This document shows, in pieces, positions 22,266-34,477 of a DNA stretch of 64,000 bases; position 1 is the stretch's first letter, and each line of letters begins with the position of its first letter. The notes under the pieces are model-generated. The model was not told where the DNA came from and did not search any database. It was given only the letters and a program-made list of their open reading frames with translations. Location: assembly GCA_013368315.1 (NCBI GenBank), contig JAACJM010000050.1:248001-312000 (forward strand). Reading direction: 5' to 3'. Origin of the DNA: Tetrapyrgos nigripes (taxonomy: Eukaryota > Basidiomycota > Agaricomycetes > Agaricales > Campanellaceae). The position numbers were made by a program, and so were the translations under genes.

Positions 22266-22921
22266 GATGTAAACGGATGTAAAAGATGAGTTGGTTGGTA
22301 AAGAGATGCATTTTGGCCGTCTAGTTTTATAGGTTTTCGTGTGTCCTACGAGAATGTTCTGGAGGATTTGAGAGAGGACAAGAAGAAAAGTAAGCCTGAC
22401 TCAGCCCAGGATGTAGTCTGACTCAACGGCTCACAAGCTCGCTTACTAGAAGACGCGGAACATTGGGACGCGTCAGCTCGCTTGACTAGAAGTAAATCGC
22501 ATTGTTCGTGTATTATAAAGGCTCATACATGCATAATAAGGTGATCGAAATATAAAGAAGTGACTCGGTACCGTCGGTCTCGAGAGGCTGATTTGGAGAG
22601 CAAAACGACGGCGACCAGTTGAAGCACATGTAGTACAGAAGCTAGGACAAAAAAAAAGGTAATCCGCCTCGGAAGAGTACGCATCGACTGGATTAGTCGT
22701 AGTGGGTAGCTAGATAGTTAAGTGGTAAGCAAATGGACCTAGAATGCCGGTTCACTAGCATGGTGCCAACCATCCTCAGAAGATTTACATCAAGTTCTTG
22801 CTTAGCGAGCTCTGGCTTAGCGGTTTCTCCTGACCAGACTGTTCAGTATGAAATCATTCAGATGAGGTATTCTTGTTTTTGTTAAAAAAAAAAAAAAAAA
22901 AAATTCTTTGTTTTTGTTGTT
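22266..22921. other. BAG gene upstream region and low-complexity spacer
   Basis: Holds the promoter side of the BAG gene, then unassigned sequence with a 20-A run near 22885. No gene, tRNA or repeat could be supported. Confidence 0.5.
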
Positions 22922-23582
22922 TCAGAAATGGAAGGCAGATGAAGCAGCACTAGCACTGACCTTGCCATCCAATACAATTCTCCATGCGTTTCCCCCAGGG
23001 TCCCACAACCAAGAGTCCTCATCACAGACAGTGTAGCTCATTTTGGAAAATGGAGGAATTGTACTGGGCACACTGTTCCTGCAGTAGCGGCCTCGAGCCC
23101 AATAAACTGGTTTGTCTCCTAGGACTCCGATAGTGCTGCAGGAAAGAAAAAAGAAGGCAAGGTCAATTGTTATAAAACACAGGCGTACAAATTGGCGAAA
23201 CGACTAACAACTGCGTCGACTGGTTCACAATAGTGATTTGCATCCAATATTTCTTAGACTTTGTTTCATCGGCAGGGGCTTGAGCAACCTGAGATTGCAT
23301 TGATATCAGTTATCGTCATTGGATGATCACCGAAGTGAAGAGACGTTCCTTCTTGCTATCTAAGACAGGGTCTACAACGCTCCAGATGGCCGAAAAATCT
23401 CTTTGACGCCGAGCGTTGCTACTGCTGGGCTGCTGCGATGACTGAATTCGAATTTGGGTAGTAGGTGAGACTGGGAGAAAGGATGAAAGAAGTGGAAAGT
23501 GCTGAAGGACACTGCGGGCAGCCCTCCTTTTATACTCGAAAACCAAGGCATAAGGATTGGTGTAACGTTCAAGGAATTGCAT
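22922..23582 (-). CDS. small protein of unknown function (about 181 aa)
   Basis: Three exons read cleanly on the minus strand: 23582-23331, 23288-23209 and 23135-22922 (546 nt, open). Introns of 42 and 73 nt have GT-AG ends. The first exon is basic and carries no clear signal peptide. The C-terminal half (KYWMQITIVNQSTQF, VYWARGRYCRNSVPSTIPPF, YTVCDEDSWLWDPGGNAWRI) is rich in aromatic and beta-prone residues. It looks like a small beta-sandwich domain, and the layout distantly recalls aegerolysin-like folds, but no diagnostic motif is present and I do not assign it. The start could lie further upstream. Confidence 0.5.
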
Positions 23583-24003
23583 ACATAGGCAATGGCAGAC
23601 GCAGGTATAATAGTGGAGAAAGCTAACATGAGCTTTGAATAGAACATATTAACGAAGAGTCGATCCCGTGAGTTCCAACAATCGCAAGGGCATGACTGAG
23701 TTCCGCTGGGCCTAGTTCTCGAGGATACCGAGAAGTTTGATTGAAGTTGAACAACGCTCCGAACAGGGACTGACAGAAAACACAGCGGTGACTGCCGTTA
23801 TGGACTTGCAAAAACATGGACGGACTACTAACATGGACCGACTCGTTAGCGGTCTTGAATGTTGGGTTCTGCTCGGCGACGTACATGATGGAAGAGAAAT
23901 TACACGCGACCCGACGTGACGCGACTACTTGTTCTCAAACGCCCATCAAAGGCATTGTCGGTTTTTCTACCATCTAACATGAACTCAAGTACATCACACA
24001 ACA
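23583..24003. other. divergent intergenic region
   Basis: Lies between the minus-strand small gene and the plus-strand F-box gene and probably holds both promoters. No supported coding frame. Confidence 0.5.
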
Positions 24004-25713
24004 ATGACTCTCCGATGTTTCAAGGCGAGTAGGCTGGTTATTAAGGCCTTGGAGTTGTTGCTCACACTCCACTCAGACATCGGATCGATAGACGAAGAAA
24101 TTAGGAAGCTTCAAACCCGCCGGAATTCACTCGTCCCCATCTCTCGACTTCCCAATGAATTGCTTTCTACAATTTTAATGTTTTGCAGTCAGCTTAAGCC
24201 CGACGACGACAACGACAACGACTTGCGCTTATTCCCTCCGTCACGGCAGCGCGATCGCTGGCCATGGACCACTGTCTCCCATATCTGCAGTCATTGGCGA
24301 AATGTAGCGCTGGGATGTCCTGTGTTGTGGAGTTGCCTGGACTTTTCTAGACCCGCTTGGGTGCCGGCGATGGTAGAACGCTCCAGGATGGTACCGTTGA
24401 CTCTTGAGGTACCTTTCGAGCTCGTCTACCACTCACAGACAGAAGAAGCTATTTCAACTGCTTTACAACATATGTCTCGTGTTAAAGAGCTCTCTGTTTC
24501 TATTCCAAGTGGCCAAGCCGGTCGCCTCAAAGCATTGATTGCTGGTCTCCAGCAGCCAGCTCCTTTGCTTGAGGTGCTGTATCTCGACAAGTTTGATTTT
24601 AGCCCATGGGATGTAAATCTGCCCCTGGAATTTCTAAATGGTGATGCTCCGCGTCTCAGGCATTTAGAACTGAGAGGATTTTGTTTACCTTTGGCTTCTG
24701 GTCTGCTGAAGAATCGTCTTACCTCTCTGGTGCTATTCTTCTCTAGCCCGACTGATGCATCATGGGTACAACAACTCGTTCGGATGCTTACCAGCTTATG
24801 CAGTCTGGAAGTCCTGGGGCTCAAAGTCCCACTCTCAGTCAAAACTATCTCATTGACTAGAGTGACTCATCTCCCGCATTTGCGCAGCATAGAATTGGAC
24901 GCATACATCACTGTTTGCGCCAGCCTTTTGGATTGTATCTCATTTCCGCCTACTACCACAATGCAGTTCAGTTGCGCCGTTTCCAGCCCTGACCAGCTCA
25001 TACCCCAAACCTCACCGATATCTGCGTCATTGTCCAGAATTCGAGACCTTCTGCTTCAGAGCTCATCCACAACCCAATTCGAATCCATGATTTCCAGCCT
25101 TATTATCTCAACTGATACCTGGGATCCCAAACTCGCCCTAGGAAACACGAGCTCGAAACCTTGGTTGGAGCTATCATTTTGGTTCCACGATCGTCCTTCA
25201 CCCCAAAGTAGATCAGAGCTTTTTGCCACGATACTGGAAGCCATCTTGCCTGCTTCCAATGCTACAGTCCGCCTTCTGACGCTGGAGGGTCTGCAGCGCT
25301 CTTGGTCATCCTACCAAATTTGGGAAAAACCGGCGTCCTCCCTCGATTCTGTGCGGACTCTTCACGTCCGGGGTTCTTGTGTTCGGGGAATTCTCGAGTG
25401 GTTGACGTTGACGACACCGTACCCCAGTCAAATAGATGATAGCGCTTGCGCCGATCGCTTTACTTTCCTCCCTTTGTTACGGTCTCTACATCTGTCGTTG
25501 GTCAATTTTGATCTCGACAATGATAACACCTACACAACATTGGAGAAGTTGAAGGGCGTTCTTACGATGAGGTCTGAGCGGCAGTGCAAGATTGAGGAGG
25601 TGAAGTTGGAGAAGTGCTTCAGGCTGTCAAACGAGCATGTTGAGTCGCTGAGAGAGATTTGTGCGGATGTGAGATGGGACGAGGTAGTGGATTTTCTGGA
25701 CGAGGATGATTAG
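24004..25713 (+). CDS. F-box/leucine-rich-like protein, intact (569 aa)
   Basis: One open frame. An N-terminal helix with SIDEEIRKLQTRRNSL leads into the F-box VPISRLPNELLSTILMFCSQ. The family signature follows: WPWTTVSHICSHWRNVALGC, PVLWSCLDFSRPAWVPAM. After that come degenerate leucine-rich segments (LPLEFLNGDAPRLRHLELRG, LCSLEVLGLKVPL, LPHLRSIELDAYITVCASLL) and a C-terminal LREICADVRWDEVVDFLDED. F-box proteins recruit substrates to SCF ubiquitin ligases through Skp1; the substrate here is unknown. An alternative start uses ATG at 24014 (MFQ) spliced through a GC donor (GCGAGT) to DIGSIDEE, which would mimic the short first exon of its relatives. It is the only undamaged plus-strand member of the family here. 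Confidence 0.8.
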   Translation: MTLRCFKASRLVIKALELLLTLHSDIGSIDEEIRKLQTRRNSLVPISRLPNELLSTILMFCSQLKPDDDNDNDLRLFPPSRQRDRWPWTTVSHICSHWRNVALGCPVLWSCLDFSRPAWVPAMVERSRMVPLTLEVPFELVYHSQTEEAISTALQHMSRVKELSVSIPSGQAGRLKALIAGLQQPAPLLEVLYLDKFDFSPWDVNLPLEFLNGDAPRLRHLELRGFCLPLASGLLKNRLTSLVLFFSSPTDASWVQQLVRMLTSLCSLEVLGLKVPLSVKTISLTRVTHLPHLRSIELDAYITVCASLLDCISFPPTTTMQFSCAVSSPDQLIPQTSPISASLSRIRDLLLQSSSTTQFESMISSLIISTDTWDPKLALGNTSSKPWLELSFWFHDRPSPQSRSELFATILEAILPASNATVRLLTLEGLQRSWSSYQIWEKPASSLDSVRTLHVRGSCVRGILEWLTLTTPYPSQIDDSACADRFTFLPLLRSLHLSLVNFDLDNDNTYTTLEKLKGVLTMRSERQCKIEEVKLEKCFRLSNEHVESLREICADVRWDEVVDFLDEDD

Positions 25714-26263
25714 GATCCACCCATAGAGGGATGACGGGACCTAGCATAGGCCGGACAATGGTCATCAGATCAACTAGAGTTTTGCGCAACGTGCGGGTGC
25801 AGGAGTCCTGTGGAAGACTTATACTCTAGAGAGGATAATATATATTTTTTGCTTCTTACTCCCGTGCCCATTTATACAGATCTCTCTAGTGCATCTAAAA
25901 TACGGGCTTTCTTCTGGAGCGCAAAAAGTGTACGAAAGAATATCTGCCTGTCCAAAAGAGGAAAGGCAGCAGTCGCGTTTTGTCTCAGACTTTCAACTCC
26001 AAAGTCCATCTCCTTCCAGGAACGCAAAAACCTTCAGTTGCTAGGATATTGGAGCGGGCTACTTTTGTACAAAAACCGGATTCCTTTTCTTCTTACAGAA
26101 ATGTTTCCTTTTGATGAATAGAACAATTTTGTAAGACATTTTGTTCGACCTTGCTGCGACCTTAGTATGTAATTCGATTTTGCGCTGCACAGCCACTTAC
26201 GTAAGCTGTTCAAAAGTAGCGGCAGCTAAGCGTCCCGCTCCAGACTGACTTCTTTCATGCAGA
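25714..26263. other. intergenic between F-box gene and F-box pseudogene
   Basis: A 103-codon plus-strand frame (25810-26121) has no recognisable features. Nothing else could be supported. Confidence 0.5.
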
Positions 26264-28059
26264 AGATGAGCAAGCCCAGGACTAGTGATAACTGTTTCAC
26301 GGCGGTCGGTGAGTCTTACGATGCTTCTTTTGCCTCACTGGCAATCTAAATCACCAAAAAAGCATGTCCAACTATCGCCTCTGTAGACAAGGAAATTAGA
26401 AAACACGTCGACGCAATTAGAGAACTCAGTCTCCGCCTCAATTCGTTCACTCCTGTATCTCGATTGTCCGACGAAATTCTGAACAGGATATTTCTCTTCT
26501 CTATTTTACTCCGCGACGCCGAAGAAAATATTTTAGCTGGCTATCAACGTTTTGAAGTCTCGCAAGTCTGCAGTCACTGGCGGACCGCAGCTCTCGGCTG
26601 CCCTTCATTGTGGACCCGTATCAACTTTTACAAGTCAAGTTGGGCGACGAGGATGCACTCGCATGCTACCTCTGGTGCTGAATCCAACTGCTAGTGATGA
26701 CTATTCCAAGATGTCGGACAAGAGGATAAATGCCGTTGCAACAACTCTCCAGCACATGTCTCGCATCAAAGCCATATCCTTCCGTGTCCCCGCAGACAGT
26801 CTAGACACGGTACTCGTTGGACTTCAAGCGGCAGCCCCTGTGCTTCAGTCACTCTCTCTCTCACCACGAGACCGTCGTCTTATGGGTCTCCCAAACGTAC
26901 AGTGATTCTACCCTTAGGGTTCCTGAACGGCGACGCTCCATGTCTTAAGCATTTGGAGTTGGAGTTGGAATACTTCCATTTGCCATGGGATTCCGGTCTG
27001 CTTCAGAACCTCGTGTCTCTCAAGCTCTCCTATCCAGGTCCCATCGTATCTCCTTCGTTGCAACAGCTCGCCACCGTACTCATTCGCATGGTTTGGAAGT
27101 TTTAGAGCTCAAAGGTGTTTTGCCCGAGGCAGCGCAGACCGATTTGTCGATTGCAACTATCCAATTTCTGCATCTTCGTAGGATTCAGCTGGAGGGAGAT
27201 GTGGATGCGTGTACAAACCTCTTAACTCACATCGCATTTCCGCCAACCACTTCGATGCATTTTGCTTGCTCACTGAAGAACGACCACGATTATATCTCGC
27301 CCAAAGCCTCTCCGATGTTTTCCCTATTGCAGAAAATTCGTGCCCAGCTCGCCGAAAGCTCTTCACTATCCCAGTTGCAACCGCTATTCTCCACTCTCAG
27401 TATCTCTGCCAGCTCGGAGGAGCTTACCGTCAGCATGGGAACGGACACTCGGTATCCTCATTATCGTGATTCTTCATCAGCCTAGCTGCACCTAGAATTT
27501 AGCTTCAAAACCAAACTCAAGTCCCAGATATGGAATGCAGACGTTGCATGCAAAGTTTTGGAAGTGTTATCGCCTCACTCACGTCCACATCGTCTGGTTA
27601 TCGGTGCCTTGGCATTTTTTCACCATCAGAATTTTCAGAAAGCCACTTTTGTCCCTCAAACAAGCGAAGACCCTTCATTTAGAGCGTTGCCCTGAGTCGT
27701 CGCACTGGAGAATCTATGGACAGCTAATGTGCCTGTCCAGGAAGAACTCGAAGAATGTTGGCATGTTTCCTTCGCTGGAGACCCTTATTTTGACGGGTCT
27801 TAAATGTGTCGAAGGTGGCGAAGACTTGGGGGAATTGCGGGATATACTCATGTTTAGATGTGAAACCAAGACTGCAATCAGGAAATTGGAGTTGAAAGCG
27901 TGTACGAAGTTGTTCTAGCGGGACGTTGAGTTGTTGCGACAGATTTGTGAAGATGTTGAGTGGGATGGACAAGAGGAATATATGGATTCTGATGATGAAC
28001 GCGAGATGCTGAGGGAGGAGCTCAAGAATATGGAGGACGAAGACATGTATTACTTTTAG
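26264..28059 (+). pseudogene. F-box/LRR-like gene, decayed (psi-3)
   Basis: A short first exon (MSKPRTSDNCFTAV, donor GTGAGTC near 26308) and a preserved F-box RLSDEILNRIFLFS are followed by SQVCSHWRTAALGCPSLWTR. The frame then shifts at the PEML-equivalent site near 26640. The LRR-like blocks LGFLNGDAPCLKHLELEL, LEVLELKGVLPEAAQ and LHLRRIQLEGDVDACTNLL lie in successive other frames. The C-terminal RQICEDVEWDGQ and its acidic tail end at TAG 28057-28059. At least three frameshifts plus a TAG at the usual C-terminal LS motif (near 27917) argue for a pseudogene, though the individual blocks are well conserved. Confidence 0.75.
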
Positions 28060-28298
28060 GGTAGTGTCCCACTGAGTTTTCTTTGTTCCTTTGCTCCTTT
28101 GAGGTAGCAGTCGTAAACAATCACTTTAGCAGAGACAAGAATTTGTACAACACCGTCGCAGGTCCATATAAATAAATTCCCAAAACGAACGAGCATTTGA
28201 AGAACCGGTCTCAGTGGATCCGGAACCAGAAGAATTACAACGAAAAGCACAAAAATAAAACGAACGAAATTCTAAACTATCCGGACATGTCCGGGGAT

Positions 28299-29805
28299 TC
28301 ACATCAAGTCATGTGTGGAACTACTAACATGCGTCTCCACCCAAATTTCAAGCGATGGGCTAGCGAACGTCCTCGTCTCTAGCGCTATTTCTTCTTCATC
28401 TTCTTTACAGTCCGATGAAAACGTCACTCTCTTCGGTGGACGACAAGACCCTTCGAATTCCGAATCCAGTGGCCGAAGTTGATCTTGTGCCGACGATGGC
28501 ATATCTCTGTAATCAGAGGACTTAAGCTTGGTACTAGTGGCTCTGAAATCGGTGTCATCCTGCGATTCTCCAGTACGACTGTGAAGAGACGAGAGCCGGA
28601 TAGCCCCAGGACGAGAGCTGGAGCTGACGGCACTAGCACTGCCGGAGGAAGTATGACTATCGTTAGACTGGCTACCACTCATAACCCAAAAGACGGTGAG
28701 GGCATTGACGACAACCTAGCGATGTTTGAGATATGAGCCTGATTTCTTGGACAAGGCCCTCGACGCACCACAGTTTCACAACTCAAGAGACATAGCCAAC
28801 CAAGTTGATGATTGAGAATGATGACTACAATTCCATTCGTGATGCCAATTGCAAAAGAAATCATAGAGGCCCTGCCGAGAAGCGTCAGAGATGTGTCGTG
28901 GCTGCACTGAAAATCGCTGCTTCCTCACACCAGAATGCGGATTGCAAGAGATTTGACACGCTTGTCATTATTCTGCTGTGACTTGAGCAATGGCCAGAGG
29001 AAAAGACCGTTGAGGAAGAGACTGGTGTAACTGATGGAGCAGCCGTCAGTCCGTATCGTTATCACTACAGCTTCATCAAGGGACGACGGACTCACATCTC
29101 GTATACAAGAACGGGCAGGATCGAAAAACGCTTCAGTCCAAGAATGCAGCTGCCATCCTTCTCGCGAATGTAATTTAAACGTCCTATGAACATCAAGACG
29201 ACTATTACCAGGTCTAGAGAGACTGTAAATAGCGAGAGGCGATATATCTTGGAGTCAAGGCGCGAGGAACTTGGGGTATTGCGCCAGACTATATGAACGT
29301 TCTCGACTAGGGATAGATTCGTACACGTCAGCTGAGATTGTCTTTTGAGACAATACTATCGCTCACTCAAGAAAAGGTACCCGAAAAACCTCGATACTGC
29401 ATAAAACGCCACACACAAGTATATGGCGAACGCGCAACTTCCTTCGGATGATTCAAGCCCTACGCCAAAGAGCAATACACCGCCTGGAAAACATTCAAGC
29501 GAGTGAATAAACATCTTTGTCTTTCGATGGAATCGCCCGACTTACTGAATAAAAGATAAAACCAGGCGTTTAGCAAGGTGATAAAGATGAGCACCTTAAC
29601 CCATCTAACCTTGCGCATGGAAGACCACGATGAAAACTCCCGATGTGCTTTTAAGCTGGAAATACAGTGTGCAACTGCAATAAGACCTGAGAATGTATTT
29701 AGAACGATTCTTGAAGGCAAAACTTGCATATAGCTGACTGAAGAAGTGAAAAACGAGAGAAAGAACTTGCAGCCATTTGTTAGGGAAGCCCAGAGCTGTC
29801 GACAT
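28299..29805 (-). CDS. polytopic membrane protein, basidiomycete-specific type
   Basis: Exons on the minus strand join into a multi-helix protein. The first hydrophobic segment is around 29800-29650. GGVLLFGVGLESSEGSCAFA and YLCVAFYAVSRFFGYLF follow after an acceptor near 29490. Then come VHIVWRNTPSSSRLDSKIYR, LVIVVLMFIGRL, YTSLFLNGLFLWPLLKS, ISFAIGITNGIVVIILNHQL and VVVNALTVFWVM. The last 120 residues are a hydrophilic Ser-rich tail ending at 28299. Splice pairs with consistent phase are visible for the last four exons (for example donor GTGCGTCG and acceptor CGCTAG near 28765-28715). The family pattern is one seen in uncharacterised agaricomycete proteins. No function is known to me. The 5' exon boundaries are approximate. 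Confidence 0.55.
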
Positions 29806-30466
29806 GGAGAGAGGCTGAGTGAAACAAAAAGTGCCCAACTGGGCTCTGTTATAAAGAATGTACCGAGTTGAACTTTGACGGATGAGGAACAAATCTGGAA
29901 GAGCCGTTAGCGGATTCGAAGCTTCAGTAGCTTACCGGTCGGAAATCCACGAATCGACGTCGCGGATATCAACGCGGATCTCAATCCACTTATATCCAGG
30001 CCGTATTTATCCTTGCTATCTCATAGAAGACACCAGGGTGCTAGATGCCTTGCAGAAGATGCTCTTAGCGAGGCGCTCATGTGCTCAGGCTGTCTGAGAG
30101 GTGGATTTGACCACCGGCATAGACGTTTCGGATGAGACTGCCAGGTGGTTGCGGCAACTTCAAATCGAGCGTGTCGGAAAGTTTGCCTTCCCAGTTCCAA
30201 TCAACTTCTTGTAAACTCATGAACCTATATGCGTGTATATATGTCACTAAAAAAGCTAATACAAATAGAGTAAAGATAACTATACAAAAAGTGTGCAGTA
30301 GCAGCGCCGTGAACATTATCCCAGTCCCGAAATGCAGTACAACGTTATGACAGAATGAGTGGGAAGAAAACAAGGAAAGACAAAGAGAGCAAGGGAGTAG
30401 TTAGCTTCATGATATGTCCGATCTCGGTCCACTGAAGGAGTAACGTCTAAAATGTCAAATAAATTA
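29806..30466. other. intergenic between two minus-strand genes
   Basis: Upstream region of the polytopic membrane protein gene and 3' region of the MDR gene. Only short frames without features are present. Confidence 0.5.
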
Positions 30467-33400
30467 TCACTCAACAATCTTGACAACCGCTGTGCCCCCA
30501 TCCACAAACGGCCCACCCTCCACAAACAACTCTGGTGTCCGTTCAAAAGGAACAATTCGACTCAAATCCCCAACCCAAGGCTTCACACCCTCATTCAACA
30601 CCATCTTCATCACCGCCCCAATCGTCTCTCGGACATCCTCGCCATCCCAATCCACGTCCTGAGCAATGCTCACCCAAGCATATCCGGGTTTACCTACATT
30701 GCCTTTAGACTTCCCTTTATCACTACCATCCTGTTCATCTTCCCTGTGATTATTCTTCATTGACCTTAATCCAGCCCTAAAATGGTCCCCGGCAGTGGGT
30801 ATCACGCGTGATGGGGTATCTCCAAATAATGTCGTAAATTGTCCTCGACCTTTCTCTGCCCTGTGGATATGTTCCGGACTCTCGCTTTTCCTCTTGTCTT
30901 TTGTCTTCTTTTCTTTTTCTTTCTCCTTCTTCCGAATGCTCCCAATCCTGCCAAGCCCCTTCTTCTCCTTCTCACTCTTCGCGCCAAGCCCTCTTACACC
31001 CTCAGCACTGGGCACAGCTGCACCATCCAACCCAGATCCCATATTCCTCAACAACCTCTCCGAAGCCTCCCAAATCTCCTTACCACCCACTGTATCCAAT
31101 ACAGCATCAAATACATCCCCATCCCCAATCAACCTCTCAATAACTCGTACAATCGCTCCTCTCCCTTCATCGTCTCCATCGTTGTCTATCATCACTCCAT
31201 TCACACTCGCATCATCTTGAGAGGACCCAATTCCATGAAGATACCCTCCACTAAACATCCCATCGTCAAAGATAACTTCCTCAGCTCCCCATCTCCTCAT
31301 ACGTTCCTCTACCGCAGCCATATACTTTTGTTCTGCTTCTGACCCCGGCCCAGACCCCGAACCGTTTGAACTTGGTTGTCCAGCAGAACCGGAACCAGAA
31401 CTAATCACATTAACTGGGATAGGCGCATGCACACAAACCCGCCAACCTCTCCTAACCAACATCTGCACTGCCATTGCTCCAATGCCATCATGTCCTCTCA
31501 ATATTAACGCTTTTCTCCTTCGTTGATCGCCGTTTAGTTGGTCTAAAGCCCAGTTATGCATCAATGGACTCGAGTACGCGTATGAGTGAGAAGGAGAGTG
31601 AGAAGGGCCGTTGGATGAAGTGGATGAAGAGGAAGCAAAAGCGTTGAGAATGGTCCGAACGGCACGATAGGCTGGTACACCACATATAGGGATGAGAGCT
31701 AGTTCTTGTAATGTCGGTGGGGGTGGTAAAGGATTGGGTTTGAGGCTGAGGTTAAGGTTGGGCTTGGGGCGACCATTGGGAGTGCGGATAGAGTTTGACC
31801 GGAAAGATGAAGGTGATGGAGAACGTGAGGATAATGGTGAGGGTGAAGAGGAACTGTAAGGAGTTGGGACGGGATAACGGGATAGAGAAGAAGATTGATG
31901 TTGAGGATGGTTGAGAGTTAGGGATCCCAAGGTCGCTGCAAGTTTTGGGGATGTTTCCATTCCCTTTCCCTTATCCTTCGACGGTGAAGGGCCAGATACT
32001 TGGTCTTGGTCTGCACTGGCATCGGTAGGATCTACCAATCCCGTGGAAGATGGAATTGTAGGATGAGGAACTCGATAGACTTTGTGCCTATCTACGACGA
32101 TGAATTCTTGAAGGGCACCACCCTAAATGATAGTTAGCATACATGAACCCCAAACGCGAGAAAATAACCCTCGAAACCCAAAGACTAACCTTCCTAACAT
32201 CCAGCAACCCTACAACCCACTCTCCCTTCCTTACCGCATCCTCACTGACCTCCCATCCAATCTCCAATACTCTCCCAACAAAACTCCTCCCGGGTATGTA
32301 CCCAACCTCTGGAGGCTCCATCTTCGTCTTACTACCATTACCAGACTTCGAAACCTTGATAGACTTCGGTGACCGAACCGTTGAAGACGGAGAAGAGCTT
32401 GCAGATGAAGGCAAAGAATCATTGCTACTACCCTTCCTATGCCAAGGTTTCAAGCCTTTCCTACCACCAGCACTCGTACTCGCACTCCGTGAATGGCCAA
32501 GTTTCTTCAAGTCAACAACACCATTATGGATTTCACTCTCTGCTCCTCTACCCAAAGAAACCCCAGCCAACCTAGCATCAACTCCATCAGCTCCAACCGC
32601 CCAAACCTGCACGAGCACCGAATTCCCAGGAACGTAATTCGGTGGTTTCCTCCAACTCGTAAAGCCCAACGAACTCTGCTTTCTTCTCGACAAATCATCA
32701 ACACCCGCACCTCTCCCTTGTTGTTTCCCAAATCCCAAAAAAGCAAACGGATTCCTCAAAGGCCCAGAAGCCGAAACACTGCCCAATCCTTTGACGACTT
32801 CAACAGTAGCCATCGTTGTCTGTGCCATTCCACTTCTGGTAAGGTCGACTTTGCCTTCGCCTATACCGACGCCTATGACATCACCGAGGATACTAGCTCG
32901 CTTGTTGCTACTAGTACCTTGAGCAAAAGCCGGTGGAGGAGCTCTGGGTAGAGTGAGGGAAGTATAGCCTGGTGTACCATGCGAAGGTAAAGAAGGTGCA
33001 TAAGGACCCAATCCACCTTTACTTGAAGCAAAAGCAGATGGTTGGGATGAAACGTCGGCGTCAATGTCGTTGTCGAGGAGAAGAGAGTTTCGTTTGCCAG
33101 CGCTCAAGTGGATATCTTCTAGAGACCGAGAACGTCTCCGAACGAGATTGGATTTGGTGTTTGTAGCGGAAGACTGTCTCCTTGTGGAGTTGGATGATGT
33201 AGATTTAGTGGGACTAGATGGTACTAAATCTCCTGCTCCAGTTGTGGTATCTGGGGTAGAGCTAGTCCTTCCACGAACAGCGCTGTTCTTGATGATGTAC
33301 GCATCCTCATCTTCTTCAAGTAATGCTGTCATACTCATCATGATACTGGGATTATGGGAAAGTATGCTCTTCCGTTTTTGTTTCGTAGTGGTCTTTGTGT

Positions 33401-34477
33401 GCGTAGGCTGATTGGGACTTCGTATGGGCGTAATATAGTACGACGAAGACGGTGAATGTGAGGATGGTGAGGATGGTGAATGTGCAGGGGAGTGGGAAGA
33501 CGACGCTGAAGAAGAAGTCGATGACGACTCCGATCGTCGTTTCTTCGACTTCGTACTACTATCAGACTTCTGACTTATATCAGGAGACACAAGCCATCGG
33601 ACATCCTTTGCCCAATCTTCATCTGTGTAAGAGGACGAATTTCGCTTGGCACGCTCTGTATTAGCGCGTGTCGCGGTTTCTCTACGACTACGACTGGAAG
33701 TCGCATGTTGTCGTCGTGTTGTAGATTTCGGCTCTGCATCGTGTCCCGACTCCGAGTTGTAAGGACTGGTAACCTTAGTGGAGTCTGATACTGGACTAGA
33801 ATCGGTAGAGAAGATGGAATGGGTGTCCGAAATTGATGTTGTGGTTGAAGAGGAAATGGTGGACCGGGCGTCGAACGGTGTGGAGGAAGAGGTAGATGAC
33901 TCGTTGAGTACACGTTTGCGTGTAGGTGTAGGGTAGACTACACCTGAACCAGCCATGGAAGACCTTGGAGTCGTATTGGGAGTGTAAAAGATATCGTTAT
34001 CGTCGTCGTCTTCTTGTTCTTCGCCTTCGTCCTGAGACAAACTATCCTGTTCACCGTGACTGCCGTCTTCACCGTCTTGAAACCTGTGTTCGTGGTCGCC
34101 GCGGGCGTCGTCAGGGCCGTTGGTATTGTCGTGCTGGGAGTTGATGGAAGATGAATAAATTATGACGCCTTCGTTTAGTTCTCGGACTTGTGTTCTTCCC
34201 ATCAGCTGTCCACAAGAAGCAAGGCCAAGTTTTATTAGGCTACGGTTACGATAAGCCGTTGACATTCGGAATTGATACTCACCTCATCCTTCCTGCCCGA
34301 CAGAGATGTAATAGCGCAATTCCTGATAAGCTCGGTGTTTGGCCTCGCTGCTTGCTGTGCTTCAGCAGCTACTCGTCGCAAGTGCGATTTTGTTGAATGA
34401 TAGTCCTTTTCCTTGGGAAACGAGTACGACTGCGAGGGCTGACCGAGAAGTGTCTGGAGTAGAGTCGGTTTGGTCAT
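30467..34477 (-). CDS. MDR-superfamily (quinone-reductase-like) protein with long disordered N-terminus, about 1288 aa
   Basis: Three exons, 34477-34283, 34205-32190 and 32122-30467, all phase 0 with GT-AG introns. The first ~540 residues are Ser/Thr-rich and acidic, with no domain. A GroES-like half begins near residue 545 (PPNYVPGNSVLVQVWAVGAD, PEVGYIPGRSFVGRVLEIGW, KGEWVVGLLDVRK). The Rossmann half follows (LALIPICGVPAYRAVRTILN, KALILRGHDGIGAMAVQMLV, then RRGWRV, VFDAVLDTVGGKEIWE, GQFTTLFGD). The nucleotide-binding glycine motif is GHDGIGAMA. Both halves carry inserted Ser-rich loops. MDR enzymes reduce carbonyls, quinones or alkenes with NAD(P)H. No zinc-binding cysteine/histidine set is evident, so a zinc-free reductase or a non-enzymatic derivative is likely. 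Confidence 0.75.

Noticed and set aside
22690..22775. tRNA-like stretch with TAGCTAGATAGTTAAGTGG and GGTTCACTAGC
   Set aside because: The A-box and B-box matches are imperfect and no acceptor stem or cloverleaf could be paired.
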